A stretch of DNA of 64,000 bases, taken from contig NZ_JAGIOD010000001.1 of the NCBI RefSeq assembly GCF_017876545.1, positions 186,001 through 250,000 on the forward strand, given 5' to 3'. The notes beneath the pieces were generated by a model. It was not told where the DNA came from and ran no database searches. It saw only the letters and a list, made by a program, of their open reading frames with translations. Within the stretch, counting starts at the first letter, position 1; every line of letters starts with the position of its first letter. This document shows positions 8,091 through 15,974 of this stretch, in pieces. The translations under genes were made by a program, and so were the position numbers. This stretch comes from Brachybacterium sacelli (GTDB lineage Bacteria > Actinomycetota > Actinomycetes > Actinomycetales > Dermabacteraceae).

Positions 8091-9485
8091 ATGCAGGACG
8101 ATCTCGCCTACCGCTTCGGGTTCCTGTGCCTGGAACGCGAGGGGGCGGTTCCTGCCCCCGTCGCGGTCTCGCCGTGGCACCGGATGCGACTGGCGGGGCA
8201 CGACCTCTTCATCCATCCCGAGGCATCCGTCCAGTCGGTCGCGACCGCGCGCGGCGAGGTGGCGGTGGCGGTCGGCGATGTCTTCGTCGCGCACGGCGGG
8301 CGGTCGCTGGACGAGCTGCTGCTCGCGGTCGCCGGCGGTGAGAGAGCTCCGCTCGAGGACCTGAGCGGCCGCTTCGCACTGTTCCTGGTCACCGCCGGGG
8401 AGGTGAGTGCACTGCATGACCCGCTCGGTTCCCAGACCCTCTTCTACTCCGGGACGGGCGCCATGGCGGGATCTCACGCCGCGCTCCTCGCGGAGGCGCT
8501 GGAGGTCCCGCAGTCCCGCGCGGTGCGGCGGTACATGGCGCTCCCCGAGTACAAGGCCAGGAACACTCGATTCCTCCCCGGAGACCTCACCCTTTTCGAC
8601 GAGGTCGCTCTGCTGCCGCCCAACAACGAGGTCCACCTGCGCAGCGCCCGGACGTCGCGCTACTGGCCGCTCCGCCCTGCCCGGGAGACCACTGGCGATG
8701 AGGCCTTCGCCGTCTGGGACGAGTACTTCACCCGCTACGCCGAGTTCCTCGCACCTCGCTATCGACCCGTCCTCGGGCTCACGGGGGGAACCGACTCCCG
8801 CTCGGTGATCGCTACCCTGCGCAGCAAGGGCATCGGTCTGCGTTGCGAGACCTGGGATTCCATGCCGGCGCAGGAGCGGGAGCGGATCGAGCCGATGGTG
8901 GCTCACCTCGGTGTGGAGCACAGGTGGCTGGACCTCGGCCATCGCGAGGACTCCGCGCGGTTCCGCGAACTCCGCACGGCAGCTCAGAAGGCAGCGGGAT
9001 TCACGCGAGGGACCCCGCTCCTGCCCGCGCTGATGGATGGCACGGCGGGCCCCAGGGACATCTTCCTCTACGGGCACGGCAGCGGTGTGATGCGGGGTTC
9101 CTACAGCAGGTTGTTCAAGCCCTGGCTTCCGGAGGATCCGCTGAAGCGCCACTACGCCCTGTACGCCGGTGCGAAGCGCAAGGAGGCCTCGCAGGAGTAC
9201 GAGAAGTTCACCCTCGCGGCGCTGAAGAGCTTTCTGGTCCGCGCGAACTACGGCGCCGAGCTCCACGGGGCGGACGTCGGCGACCTCTTCTACTGGGAGC
9301 AGCGGATGGCGAACTGGGCGGCGCTGCAGATCGCGACGTTCGCCGTCACGGTGCAGTCCCATGCGGCGCTGAACAGCCGTCGGCTGTTCTCCACCTTCTG
9401 GGGCATCCCCGGGGAGGCACGGAGTGCGAAGGAGCTCAACCGGGAGATCATGCGCCATTACGACCCGGTGCTGGCTGATCTCTGA
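8091..9485 (+). CDS. asparagine-synthetase-like PP-loop protein (copy 2)
   Basis: 464 residues. The PP-loop reads TGGTDS at residues 231-236, with Thr in place of the usual first Ser. The N-terminal domain keeps traces of a class II glutamine amidotransferase fold (LSGRFALFLV, then HDPLGSQTLFY). It begins Met-Gln, however, so the Cys2 nucleophile is absent, as in beta-lactam synthetases, whose N-domain has also lost glutaminase activity. The predicted reaction is ATP-dependent adenylation of a carboxylate followed by amide formation. The ATG is preceded by AGGAGG with good spacing. It is transcribed divergently from the ATP-grasp ligase and converges with the hydrolase gene at 9573. It is shorter than the 576- and 583-residue copies and closer in layout to the 5137 copy. 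Confidence 0.75.
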   Translation: MQDDLAYRFGFLCLEREGAVPAPVAVSPWHRMRLAGHDLFIHPEASVQSVATARGEVAVAVGDVFVAHGGRSLDELLLAVAGGERAPLEDLSGRFALFLVTAGEVSALHDPLGSQTLFYSGTGAMAGSHAALLAEALEVPQSRAVRRYMALPEYKARNTRFLPGDLTLFDEVALLPPNNEVHLRSARTSRYWPLRPARETTGDEAFAVWDEYFTRYAEFLAPRYRPVLGLTGGTDSRSVIATLRSKGIGLRCETWDSMPAQERERIEPMVAHLGVEHRWLDLGHREDSARFRELRTAAQKAAGFTRGTPLLPALMDGTAGPRDIFLYGHGSGVMRGSYSRLFKPWLPEDPLKRHYALYAGAKRKEASQEYEKFTLAALKSFLVRANYGAELHGADVGDLFYWEQRMANWAALQIATFAVTVQSHAALNSRRLFSTFWGIPGEARSAKELNREIMRHYDPVLADL

Positions 9486-9572
9486 CCCGGCCCGCGGACG
9501 GCGCGACCACGGCGAAGGACCCGCCACGATCCGGAGTTCGTGAGGAATCGATGCACCGCCCCGACGGAGCCG

Positions 9573-10406
9573 TCAACTCGCGGCCGATGTCGTGATCCCG
9601 GGCGGTACCTCGTCTCCGGCGACAGCAGCGGCCAGCACGGACCGCACGATCGATCTGTCGGGCGGGACGTGCCCCGCCGCACCATCGACCAGCACCGGGT
9701 GCACGTCGTGCCCCTCCGGGAGCGCGGCCATGAACGGGCCGTACTGGCCTTCCATGTGGGTGCTGTCGTTCTGGTTCTGCACGTAGAACACGCGTCGCGC
9801 GGAACCCCGGTAAAGACGTGTGAGGTCCGTCGACGCCGTCATCCTCGACAGGACGTCGTCGCCTGTGAGTCCCCACGCGAGCCTGGCATACCGGGCGACC
9901 GCCACCGGACTGTACCTCGCGAGGTTCGTCTGCGGATTCACCGGGACCGCGACCGCTCCCTCGCGGCGGGCGGCGTAATAGAGGGCGGCGAACCCGCCTC
10001 CCGACGAGCCGAAGGTCACCATCTTCTGGTCCGGGGGGACGAGGTGGTTGAGGATGCCGCGAATCGCCCATTGCAGGCGGGGCTGCTTGTGGTTGCCCGC
10101 GTACCAGCCCAGGTGAAGGTTGTCCGCGAGGTAGAGGGAAGGGTCCGCGACATGCACCCGGTTCGTCGGCATCGTCTCGCTGATGCGGGTCCCGGCGAAC
10201 AGGGGCAACGTGTATCTGCCGCCCGTGAGCGCCGCGTGGAAGAACACCGTGGTCGTCCCATATCCGCGGGGATCGTGCCGGACGTCGATGGGCACGCCGC
10301 CACGCATGATGGTGAGCACTCCCGCCGGGTGTGCACGGGCGTCCATGAACTCTGCGAGCGACCGGTAGACGGTGTGCTCGCCGGAAGTGATGTGCCGCTT
10401 CCCCAT
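9573..10406 (-). CDS. alpha/beta-hydrolase-like protein
   Basis: 277 residues. The nucleophile elbow reads GSSGGG, placing the catalytic serine at residue 135. A short strand TVFFHAAL precedes it and a histidine-containing end (VDGAAGHVPP) follows, the usual order for an alpha/beta hydrolase. It is clearly paralogous to the C-terminal domain of the protein at 11392-14199: both have a WY-AGN or WY-VGN segment before the elbow and VNPQ or FNPQ after it. I chose ATG 10406. A frame extending to 10535 exists but overlaps the upstream gene and reads as Arg/Gly/Pro-rich filler. It follows the deacetylase-like gene by 100 bases. It may add or remove O-acyl groups on the polymer, as Asp2-like hydrolases do on bacterial glycans; this is inference. 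Confidence 0.68.
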   Translation of the reverse strand: MGKRHITSGEHTVYRSLAEFMDARAHPAGVLTIMRGGVPIDVRHDPRGYGTTTVFFHAALTGGRYTLPLFAGTRISETMPTNRVHVADPSLYLADNLHLGWYAGNHKQPRLQWAIRGILNHLVPPDQKMVTFGSSGGGFAALYYAARREGAVAVPVNPQTNLARYSPVAVARYARLAWGLTGDDVLSRMTASTDLTRLYRGSARRVFYVQNQNDSTHMEGQYGPFMAALPEGHDVHPVLVDGAAGHVPPDRSIVRSVLAAAVAGDEVPPGITTSAAS

Positions 10407-10506
10407 TCGCCGAGCGTACCCGGGGCGGGCGCTCGGACCGCGCCCTCCGGGCCCCGGAGTGCAGGCCCCCGCGGACCCGCGTACCGGATGTCGACGCCGG
10501 AAGCTG

Positions 10507-11358
10507 TCAGTTCGCAGCGCGATCGCGAGCGACACCGCCGGCGTCGGCGAGGTGCAGCTGGTACGGGGACAACGTCACGAGATCTCCCCGGTCGCGGAGC
10601 TCCACGATGCGGTCCAGGATCATGGTCAGCGCCTCGACGGTGAGCTTGCCCTCCATGCCCAGCCGTGACGGATGGAGCATGAGCTGCAACCCCCGCCGTT
10701 TGCGCACGACGGCATCGATCCGCTTCGTGATCTCGCCGACCCCTCGCGCGTCGAGGGTCACGTGGGCCAGGCCGTCGCGCACCCGTCCGTCGAGGACGCG
10801 CTGGGTGGTCCCGGAGACGTGGCCGGAAGCCACCGCGTGGTGGGCGAGGATCGTGCGCCCGGGGAGAGTGACCCAGTCCGACGGATGCGTCCCCTTCCCG
10901 AAACCGGCGTAGTCCTCACCCGGGACCCCGGGAGGATTGAACCCCCAGACCTTGCCCGCGGCAGCCGGCAGCTGCTCCTCGATCTCCGCGAGGGAGGCGA
11001 CGATCTCTTCGTGGACGTCCTCGGGCGTCGAGATGCCGCGGTGCGAGGCCGAATGGTTCCACACCTCGACGTGGCCGGCGCGGATCCAGTCGTCCATCTC
11101 CTCCGGCGTGACGCCCTCGTTCTCGCGCAGGTCCCAGTTCCGCGGGTTATGGGCCTGGGAGACGGTCAGCCCGCGCTCGATCGTCAAGGGCAGGACATGC
11201 CGCGCGAAGTTCGCCAGGCCATGATCGAAGCGGAGTGCGAGGGCGGCGCGGCCGTCGGTGTCGATCGGCCCGCCGAAGGCATGCTCGAAGGCGGTACGGC
11301 GGATCTCGTGCTGGATCCATGCGTCGCCTGCGGTGGGGTCGGCTGCTTCGCCGGTCAT
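10507..11358 (-). CDS. polysaccharide deacetylase-like (NodB fold) protein
   Basis: 283 residues. The protein has the carbohydrate esterase 4 layout. An RFDHG segment near residue 47 stands where the TFDDG metal/catalytic motif normally lies, and NHSASH near residue 100 matches the HxxxH zinc-binding motif. A late LMLHPSRLG segment corresponds to the final catalytic His motif. The first motif keeps one Asp but has His for the second, so metal-dependent deacetylation is plausible but not certain. No signal peptide is visible, so it would act in the cytoplasm on a lipid-linked or nascent glycan. It lies 33 bases after the heparinase-hydrolase gene on the same strand, part of a run of minus-strand polysaccharide genes. 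Confidence 0.72.
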   Translation of the reverse strand: MTGEAADPTAGDAWIQHEIRRTAFEHAFGGPIDTDGRAALALRFDHGLANFARHVLPLTIERGLTVSQAHNPRNWDLRENEGVTPEEMDDWIRAGHVEVWNHSASHRGISTPEDVHEEIVASLAEIEEQLPAAAGKVWGFNPPGVPGEDYAGFGKGTHPSDWVTLPGRTILAHHAVASGHVSGTTQRVLDGRVRDGLAHVTLDARGVGEITKRIDAVVRKRRGLQLMLHPSRLGMEGKLTVEALTMILDRIVELRDRGDLVTLSPYQLHLADAGGVARDRAAN

Positions 11359-11391
11359 GGGTGTTTCCGTCCTGTCGTGACGAGCGCCCGT

Positions 11392-14199
11392 TCAGCCGCG
11401 TCCGCTACGGAGTCCTCGCAGGGACCACTGATCCGACGGGCCTCGCGCGGCCTCACGCACGTAGTCGAGGTACTCCTGGGGCGGAGGCACCCGGTGACCG
11501 GGCCCCAGATACGGCGTGTGCGCGGTGAGCCGATGCGCATTCGCGGAGGCTCCGAAGGCTTCCTGGAAGGGCAGGAAATGTTCCTGGTGGTGCATGTCGT
11601 CGCCGGGGTTCTGGATGAGAACCACGTCCTGATCGAAGCCGATCCGGCGATACCGCTCGATGAGGTCCATGCGGGGTGCCTGCTCGGGATCGTCCGAGAC
11701 GGTGTCCCTGCCGAACAGCGCCCAGTGCGCCGTCTCGGCGATACGGGGCACGTAGTGATCGATCTGGATCTGCGGGTTGAAGGAGACCACGCGGGTCCCC
11801 TGCAGATAGGCGCCGAGCTGGAGAGCGGCGAAACCGCCCCCGGAGTTCCCGACCAGCAGGACCTTCTCGAGGCCCCTGCGCTGGGCGTAGGCCTCGATCA
11901 TCCGGGCGATCGCGAGGTGGAGGTCGACGTCCTCGTTCCCCACGTACCAGGACAGCATCATCCGTGAGTCGAGGTCCAGGCACGGATCGGAGAAGAACAT
12001 GACGGGGCCCAGCCCGAGCTGGGAGAAGGAGCGCATCCGCTCGAATCTCGGCATCGACAGGCGCGAGCGATCCGTCGCCCCGTGGAAGTAGATCGTGAGC
12101 ACGTCCCCGGGGCCGTCGAGGAGGTACGTGGACGGCACGAGCTGCCCGAGGTCGACGCTCCAGATGGCGGGTTCCTCGATGCCCTCGGGCAGACGAGCAG
12201 GATCGAGCGTGGTCCGCACCGGCACCGTGTAGGAGGGCTGGACGAGCGACTGCTCCGCCCAGTCCACCAGGGCACTGCGACGGACGTTGCCCACCAGGGC
12301 GTCCTCTGCGATGACGGAGTCAAGATCCGTGCCCGCGATGTCGATCAGTGCCGCGGCGAGCCCGTGGTCGCGCAGTCCGGTCACTCGCAGCTCCTCCGCC
12401 GCCGACAGCAGCTCCTGCAGCCCTCGACGGCGCGACTCGGGGCTCTCTCCTTCGGCCCGGATCTGCGACTTCACGGACTCGACGGCCCGGCGCACGGCGA
12501 GGCGCTGCTCGAGAGCCTCCTCGTCGCTGAGCGAACCGGCCGCGGCGTAGGCGACCGTCCGGGCGACGGCGTCGTCCGGATCCAGGCCCGACGGCACGAT
12601 CGCCGAGAGCTCCGGCGTGACCACCAAGGTCTCGTCGAGCTGCTTGTCGGCCATGTCAACCGTGAACTCCTTGCCCGCGTGGGGGACGCGGCGAGCACTG
12701 AACCGTTCGGGGTCCACCACGTCGGAGATGATCGTGACGGCTCGCGCGCTGGTGCCCTCCAGGGGCACGCGCAGGCGCCAGGCGATGCGTGCGCCGTCGC
12801 CGTCCTTCACCTCGTCGACCGTCGGTTCGTGCACCGACCCCGTGGAGGCGACGATCGAGACGGTCTTGTCGTCGGCGTGGAGCCGGAACCCGCTCGGCAC
12901 CGTCTCGACGTCGACATCGGGCGCGACGATCCACTGCTGGTGCGCGCGGAACTCTGTGGAGGACCGGACGGTGTCGTCCACGAGGACATAGTTCCCGGTC
13001 CGGGCGAAGACCATGTGCCGCTGCCACTGGACCGCCAGGTGCAGCGCGTTCTTCACGACGAATCCGTCGAGACGGTCGTCGGAATACTGACGTACCAGCT
13101 CGGCCCCGCCGAGGATGCGGTAGCGGACGTCCTCGACATGGATGATCGAGTGGGAGTCCTCTCCGGCCGCGTCCGGGACCGGCGGATCGATGAGCCAGTC
13201 CCGGCCCTGCGAGTGGTACGTGAGGCGGGACGGGTCCCGGTGGGCCTCCCGGCCCCGCACCGGACCGAGGATCAGGCTGACGTGCGTCTCGTCGCGAGCG
13301 TCCCGCTCGGTCTCTCCCCACCCGCTGCGCAGCGAGACGAGGCCCTCGGGATCCACGTGACGGATCGTCGTCGGTGGCGTGCCCTCCTCTCCTCCGGTGA
13401 CGACATAGCGCATCTGCGGCAGCTCTGCGCCGGGGACGGGATCCGGCAGCGCATCGCCCATCGGGACCAGGGTCCCGTCGGGGCTCATGGCGTGGATCCA
13501 GAAGTCCTCGTCGCGCAGACGCTCGAAGATCGGGTGGTCCCGCGGGATGCCGAGGGATCCCAGCTCCTGCTCCCACTCCCCAGCGGTGTCCACGATGCTC
13601 GCGAGATCCTCAGCGATGGCGTAGCCGTCCTCACGGAACGTCTCCGTCGCGGCCCGGAGCGCGGTCTCCTGCAGCTGCTCGTCGGTGTCCCCGCGCCGAT
13701 GCTGCAGCGCGAGGCGCACCTGCAGCACGCGCAGCCGCCGCGCCGCGGGCGCGGCCTCCTGCTCCGAACGCTCGAGCATCTCGAGGTGCCGCGGGATCGC
13801 GCCGATGGCCGCGCTCCCCTCGGGTGCCCCGAGAGCGATCGTGACCGAGCGCTGCTCGAGGGGATGGGTCCCCCAGGCGGCGGATTCGGGGTTCGTCGCC
13901 GCTGCCGAGCGGGACCAGGCCTCGAAGATGCGCGACCAGGCCTCGTCCGCACCGGCGATCTCGTCCCGGACGCGGCGCAACGGATCGAGCCAGCGCAGCG
14001 ACTGCAGCATGAGGACGTGGTTACGCGCCAGCTCCCCGGTGTCGTCGTAGGCGGCAGGACGGGTGACGGGCACGACGTCCTCGCCGAGCTTCACCCGACC
14101 CTTCAGCAGCCTCTCCGCCCGGGAGACGTCCGTGGAGCGCGGGGCGAAGAAGCTCGTCATCAGCCGCGCGGTGAGGTGCTCCCGGGCGATCGAGCTCAT
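11392..14199 (-). CDS. heparinase II/III-like and alpha/beta-hydrolase fusion
   Basis: 935 residues. Residues ~1-300 are helical, as in the alpha/alpha toroid of heparinase II/III lyases. Residues ~310-560 form the beta-sandwich region typical of the Heparinase II/III family (RLTYHSQGRDWLIDPP, then NYVLVDDTV). Residues ~690-935 are an alpha/beta hydrolase with nucleophile Ser786 in GNSGGG. The ATG at 14199 overlaps the TGA of the PP-loop gene upstream (ATGA), so they are translationally coupled. There is no signal peptide. The family cleaves uronic-acid glycosidic bonds by beta-elimination. A cytoplasmic copy inside a synthesis locus could trim or proofread polymer, or may have lost lyase activity. 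The hydrolase half is paralogous to the gene at 9573. Confidence 0.75.
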   Translation of the reverse strand: MSSIAREHLTARLMTSFFAPRSTDVSRAERLLKGRVKLGEDVVPVTRPAAYDDTGELARNHVLMLQSLRWLDPLRRVRDEIAGADEAWSRIFEAWSRSAAATNPESAAWGTHPLEQRSVTIALGAPEGSAAIGAIPRHLEMLERSEQEAAPAARRLRVLQVRLALQHRRGDTDEQLQETALRAATETFREDGYAIAEDLASIVDTAGEWEQELGSLGIPRDHPIFERLRDEDFWIHAMSPDGTLVPMGDALPDPVPGAELPQMRYVVTGGEEGTPPTTIRHVDPEGLVSLRSGWGETERDARDETHVSLILGPVRGREAHRDPSRLTYHSQGRDWLIDPPVPDAAGEDSHSIIHVEDVRYRILGGAELVRQYSDDRLDGFVVKNALHLAVQWQRHMVFARTGNYVLVDDTVRSSTEFRAHQQWIVAPDVDVETVPSGFRLHADDKTVSIVASTGSVHEPTVDEVKDGDGARIAWRLRVPLEGTSARAVTIISDVVDPERFSARRVPHAGKEFTVDMADKQLDETLVVTPELSAIVPSGLDPDDAVARTVAYAAAGSLSDEEALEQRLAVRRAVESVKSQIRAEGESPESRRRGLQELLSAAEELRVTGLRDHGLAAALIDIAGTDLDSVIAEDALVGNVRRSALVDWAEQSLVQPSYTVPVRTTLDPARLPEGIEEPAIWSVDLGQLVPSTYLLDGPGDVLTIYFHGATDRSRLSMPRFERMRSFSQLGLGPVMFFSDPCLDLDSRMMLSWYVGNEDVDLHLAIARMIEAYAQRRGLEKVLLVGNSGGGFAALQLGAYLQGTRVVSFNPQIQIDHYVPRIAETAHWALFGRDTVSDDPEQAPRMDLIERYRRIGFDQDVVLIQNPGDDMHHQEHFLPFQEAFGASANAHRLTAHTPYLGPGHRVPPPQEYLDYVREAARGPSDQWSLRGLRSGRG

Positions 14200-15929
14200 C
14201 ACGCGCGGACCTCCCGTGCTCGCCGGTTGAGGTCGTCGACATGGGAGTCGAGCCGGTCGATCCACAGCGCCCGGTTGAGCCAGGACTCGTGCACGGGAAG
14301 TGCCTCATCGGTCGTGATGATCTCGAGGAACTCCTCGATCTGGCCCTGCTCCAGGAACTCCGGCCACAGTCGCGGGGAGCGGAACACCTCGTGGAAGTAC
14401 TCGGGGTCGGTGTCGTAGGTCGCGAGCTTGCGCTTCATGCTCCGCTTGGAGTCGGCGACCTGTGCCTTGTAGTAGCGGATGTCGGACCACTTCGGCAGCG
14501 CGCGCCGGACGATCTCGTCGGGGAAGATCTTGTTGACCCGGTCATCGGGCTCGAGGTCGAAGCAGGCCCGGACATACGCCGGGCCGGACAGCATGATCGC
14601 GGCCATGGAGCCGAGCGCCTGGTTCCCCCAGCGGCGGAACTTCTCGGTCAGGTAGAGGTAGTCCAGCGAGGCGATGTCGGGGCGGCCGTGGCGAACGGCC
14701 CGTTCGTAGTAGTGGTCGAAGACGCCTTCCAACGCCCCGTGGGACGTCTCGGTGGCCAACCTCCCGCGGAACGCGCGCGCGGCGTAGTCCACCGGGTGGG
14801 GAAGCTTCGCGAGACGCTCGTAGTCGCCCGGGCGGTGGTAGTAGTACCCGTGCATGATCTCGCCGCCGACCCCGCCGATGCTCAGGGCCGCGGAGCGGCC
14901 GGGGATCCGCGTGTTCGACTTGATGTTGGTGGGCGCGGCGTCGCCGTCCCACATGGCGAAGGCGTTGGCGAAGCGCTCCTCCAGGGACATGGTGATCCCG
15001 CCCGGGGTCGGGACCGTCACGTCGTGCCGGATCTCCTGGTCGGGCTGCTGATCGCCGTCGAAGGTCGCCATCAGCTCCTGGGCGATCTCCGCCTCCGCCT
15101 CGAGGGTGCCCAGAGTCATGACGCGGGCGCTGCTGCCGCCGCTCAGCCAGATCGAGGAGGTCATCCGGGAGTCCCGGCCCCCGCTGAGGTACAGCGTGGG
15201 GGTCTTGACGCTGAGCGCATCGAGATTGCGGGCGATGATCCGCGTCTGGTCGATGACGCCGCCGTAGTCCGGGCGGTCCGGGCGCTGCCCGACGAGCTCG
15301 GTGAGGTCGGTGTGCTCGGGGAAGCTGACCGCGCCGCCGGGGCTGATGTCGAGGCAGGTGGACTCCCGCAGCCGGCGGATGCCGCGGATCGGCGAGTCGT
15401 CGAGCATGAACCATCCGGCCAGCACGTAGCGGCCCACGGCCTCCTCGTCGACCTTCGCCGGGCCGTCGAGGAAGTGCGTGAGGATGCCGATGTGGTTCGA
15501 GGCGGCCACGAAGTCGTCCGTGACCACGTAGTAGCAGCGCCCCAGCCCGAGGGTGTCGGCCCAGACGCGGACGGACCCGTCCGAGCTGCGGTGGATGCCG
15601 AAGTGGTTGGGCAGGAGCCGTCCCAGCTCGCCACGGCGGACCAGTGGCGCGAGCTCGTCCCAGTAGGTCTCCGGGGAGGTGTCGTAGTCCACGGGGATCG
15701 GGGGCTGGGAGACGGCCATGATCTCCGAGCCCTCCTTGTGCCAGGTCGAGGGCTTCCAGGCGCCCTCCATCCGGTCCGCGTTGAACAGGGCGACGCGGCC
15801 GTCGGACCACTGGTGGTCCACGGCGTCCCCGAAGACGGTGCGGGCGTCCTCGACGACGGCTCGGAAGAGGGTGGGAAGGCGGTCACGGGCCCCCGGGTTC
15901 CGGGCGGCGCAGACGAAATTGATGTTCAC
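14199..15929 (-). CDS. asparagine-synthetase-like PP-loop protein (copy 3)
   Basis: 576 residues. SGGRDS at residues 249-254 is the PP-loop. The N-terminal domain retains the general glutamine-amidotransferase outline (VWADTLGLGRCYYV, then ASNHIGIL) but starts Met-Asn, without Cys2. It is close in length, motif position and sequence pattern to the 583-residue copy at 25072 (both have MWDGD, an IGG-GEVMHG-type turn and YYKA near the end), so these two form a subfamily. Its stop overlaps the start of the heparinase-hydrolase fusion (ATGA), and it follows the glycosyltransferase-heparinase fusion by 45 bases. The repeated pairing with heparinase-like domains suggests both work on the same polymer, for example by amidating ManNAcA carboxyl groups. 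WbpS-type asparagine-synthetase homologues are known for such amidation in O-antigens. Confidence 0.77.
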   Translation of the reverse strand: MNINFVCAARNPGARDRLPTLFRAVVEDARTVFGDAVDHQWSDGRVALFNADRMEGAWKPSTWHKEGSEIMAVSQPPIPVDYDTSPETYWDELAPLVRRGELGRLLPNHFGIHRSSDGSVRVWADTLGLGRCYYVVTDDFVAASNHIGILTHFLDGPAKVDEEAVGRYVLAGWFMLDDSPIRGIRRLRESTCLDISPGGAVSFPEHTDLTELVGQRPDRPDYGGVIDQTRIIARNLDALSVKTPTLYLSGGRDSRMTSSIWLSGGSSARVMTLGTLEAEAEIAQELMATFDGDQQPDQEIRHDVTVPTPGGITMSLEERFANAFAMWDGDAAPTNIKSNTRIPGRSAALSIGGVGGEIMHGYYYHRPGDYERLAKLPHPVDYAARAFRGRLATETSHGALEGVFDHYYERAVRHGRPDIASLDYLYLTEKFRRWGNQALGSMAAIMLSGPAYVRACFDLEPDDRVNKIFPDEIVRRALPKWSDIRYYKAQVADSKRSMKRKLATYDTDPEYFHEVFRSPRLWPEFLEQGQIEEFLEIITTDEALPVHESWLNRALWIDRLDSHVDDLNRRAREVRA

Positions 15930-15974
15930 GGCGAAGGGTCCTCTCGTCGCTCTGAGGTGGGGGAAGCGCCGACC

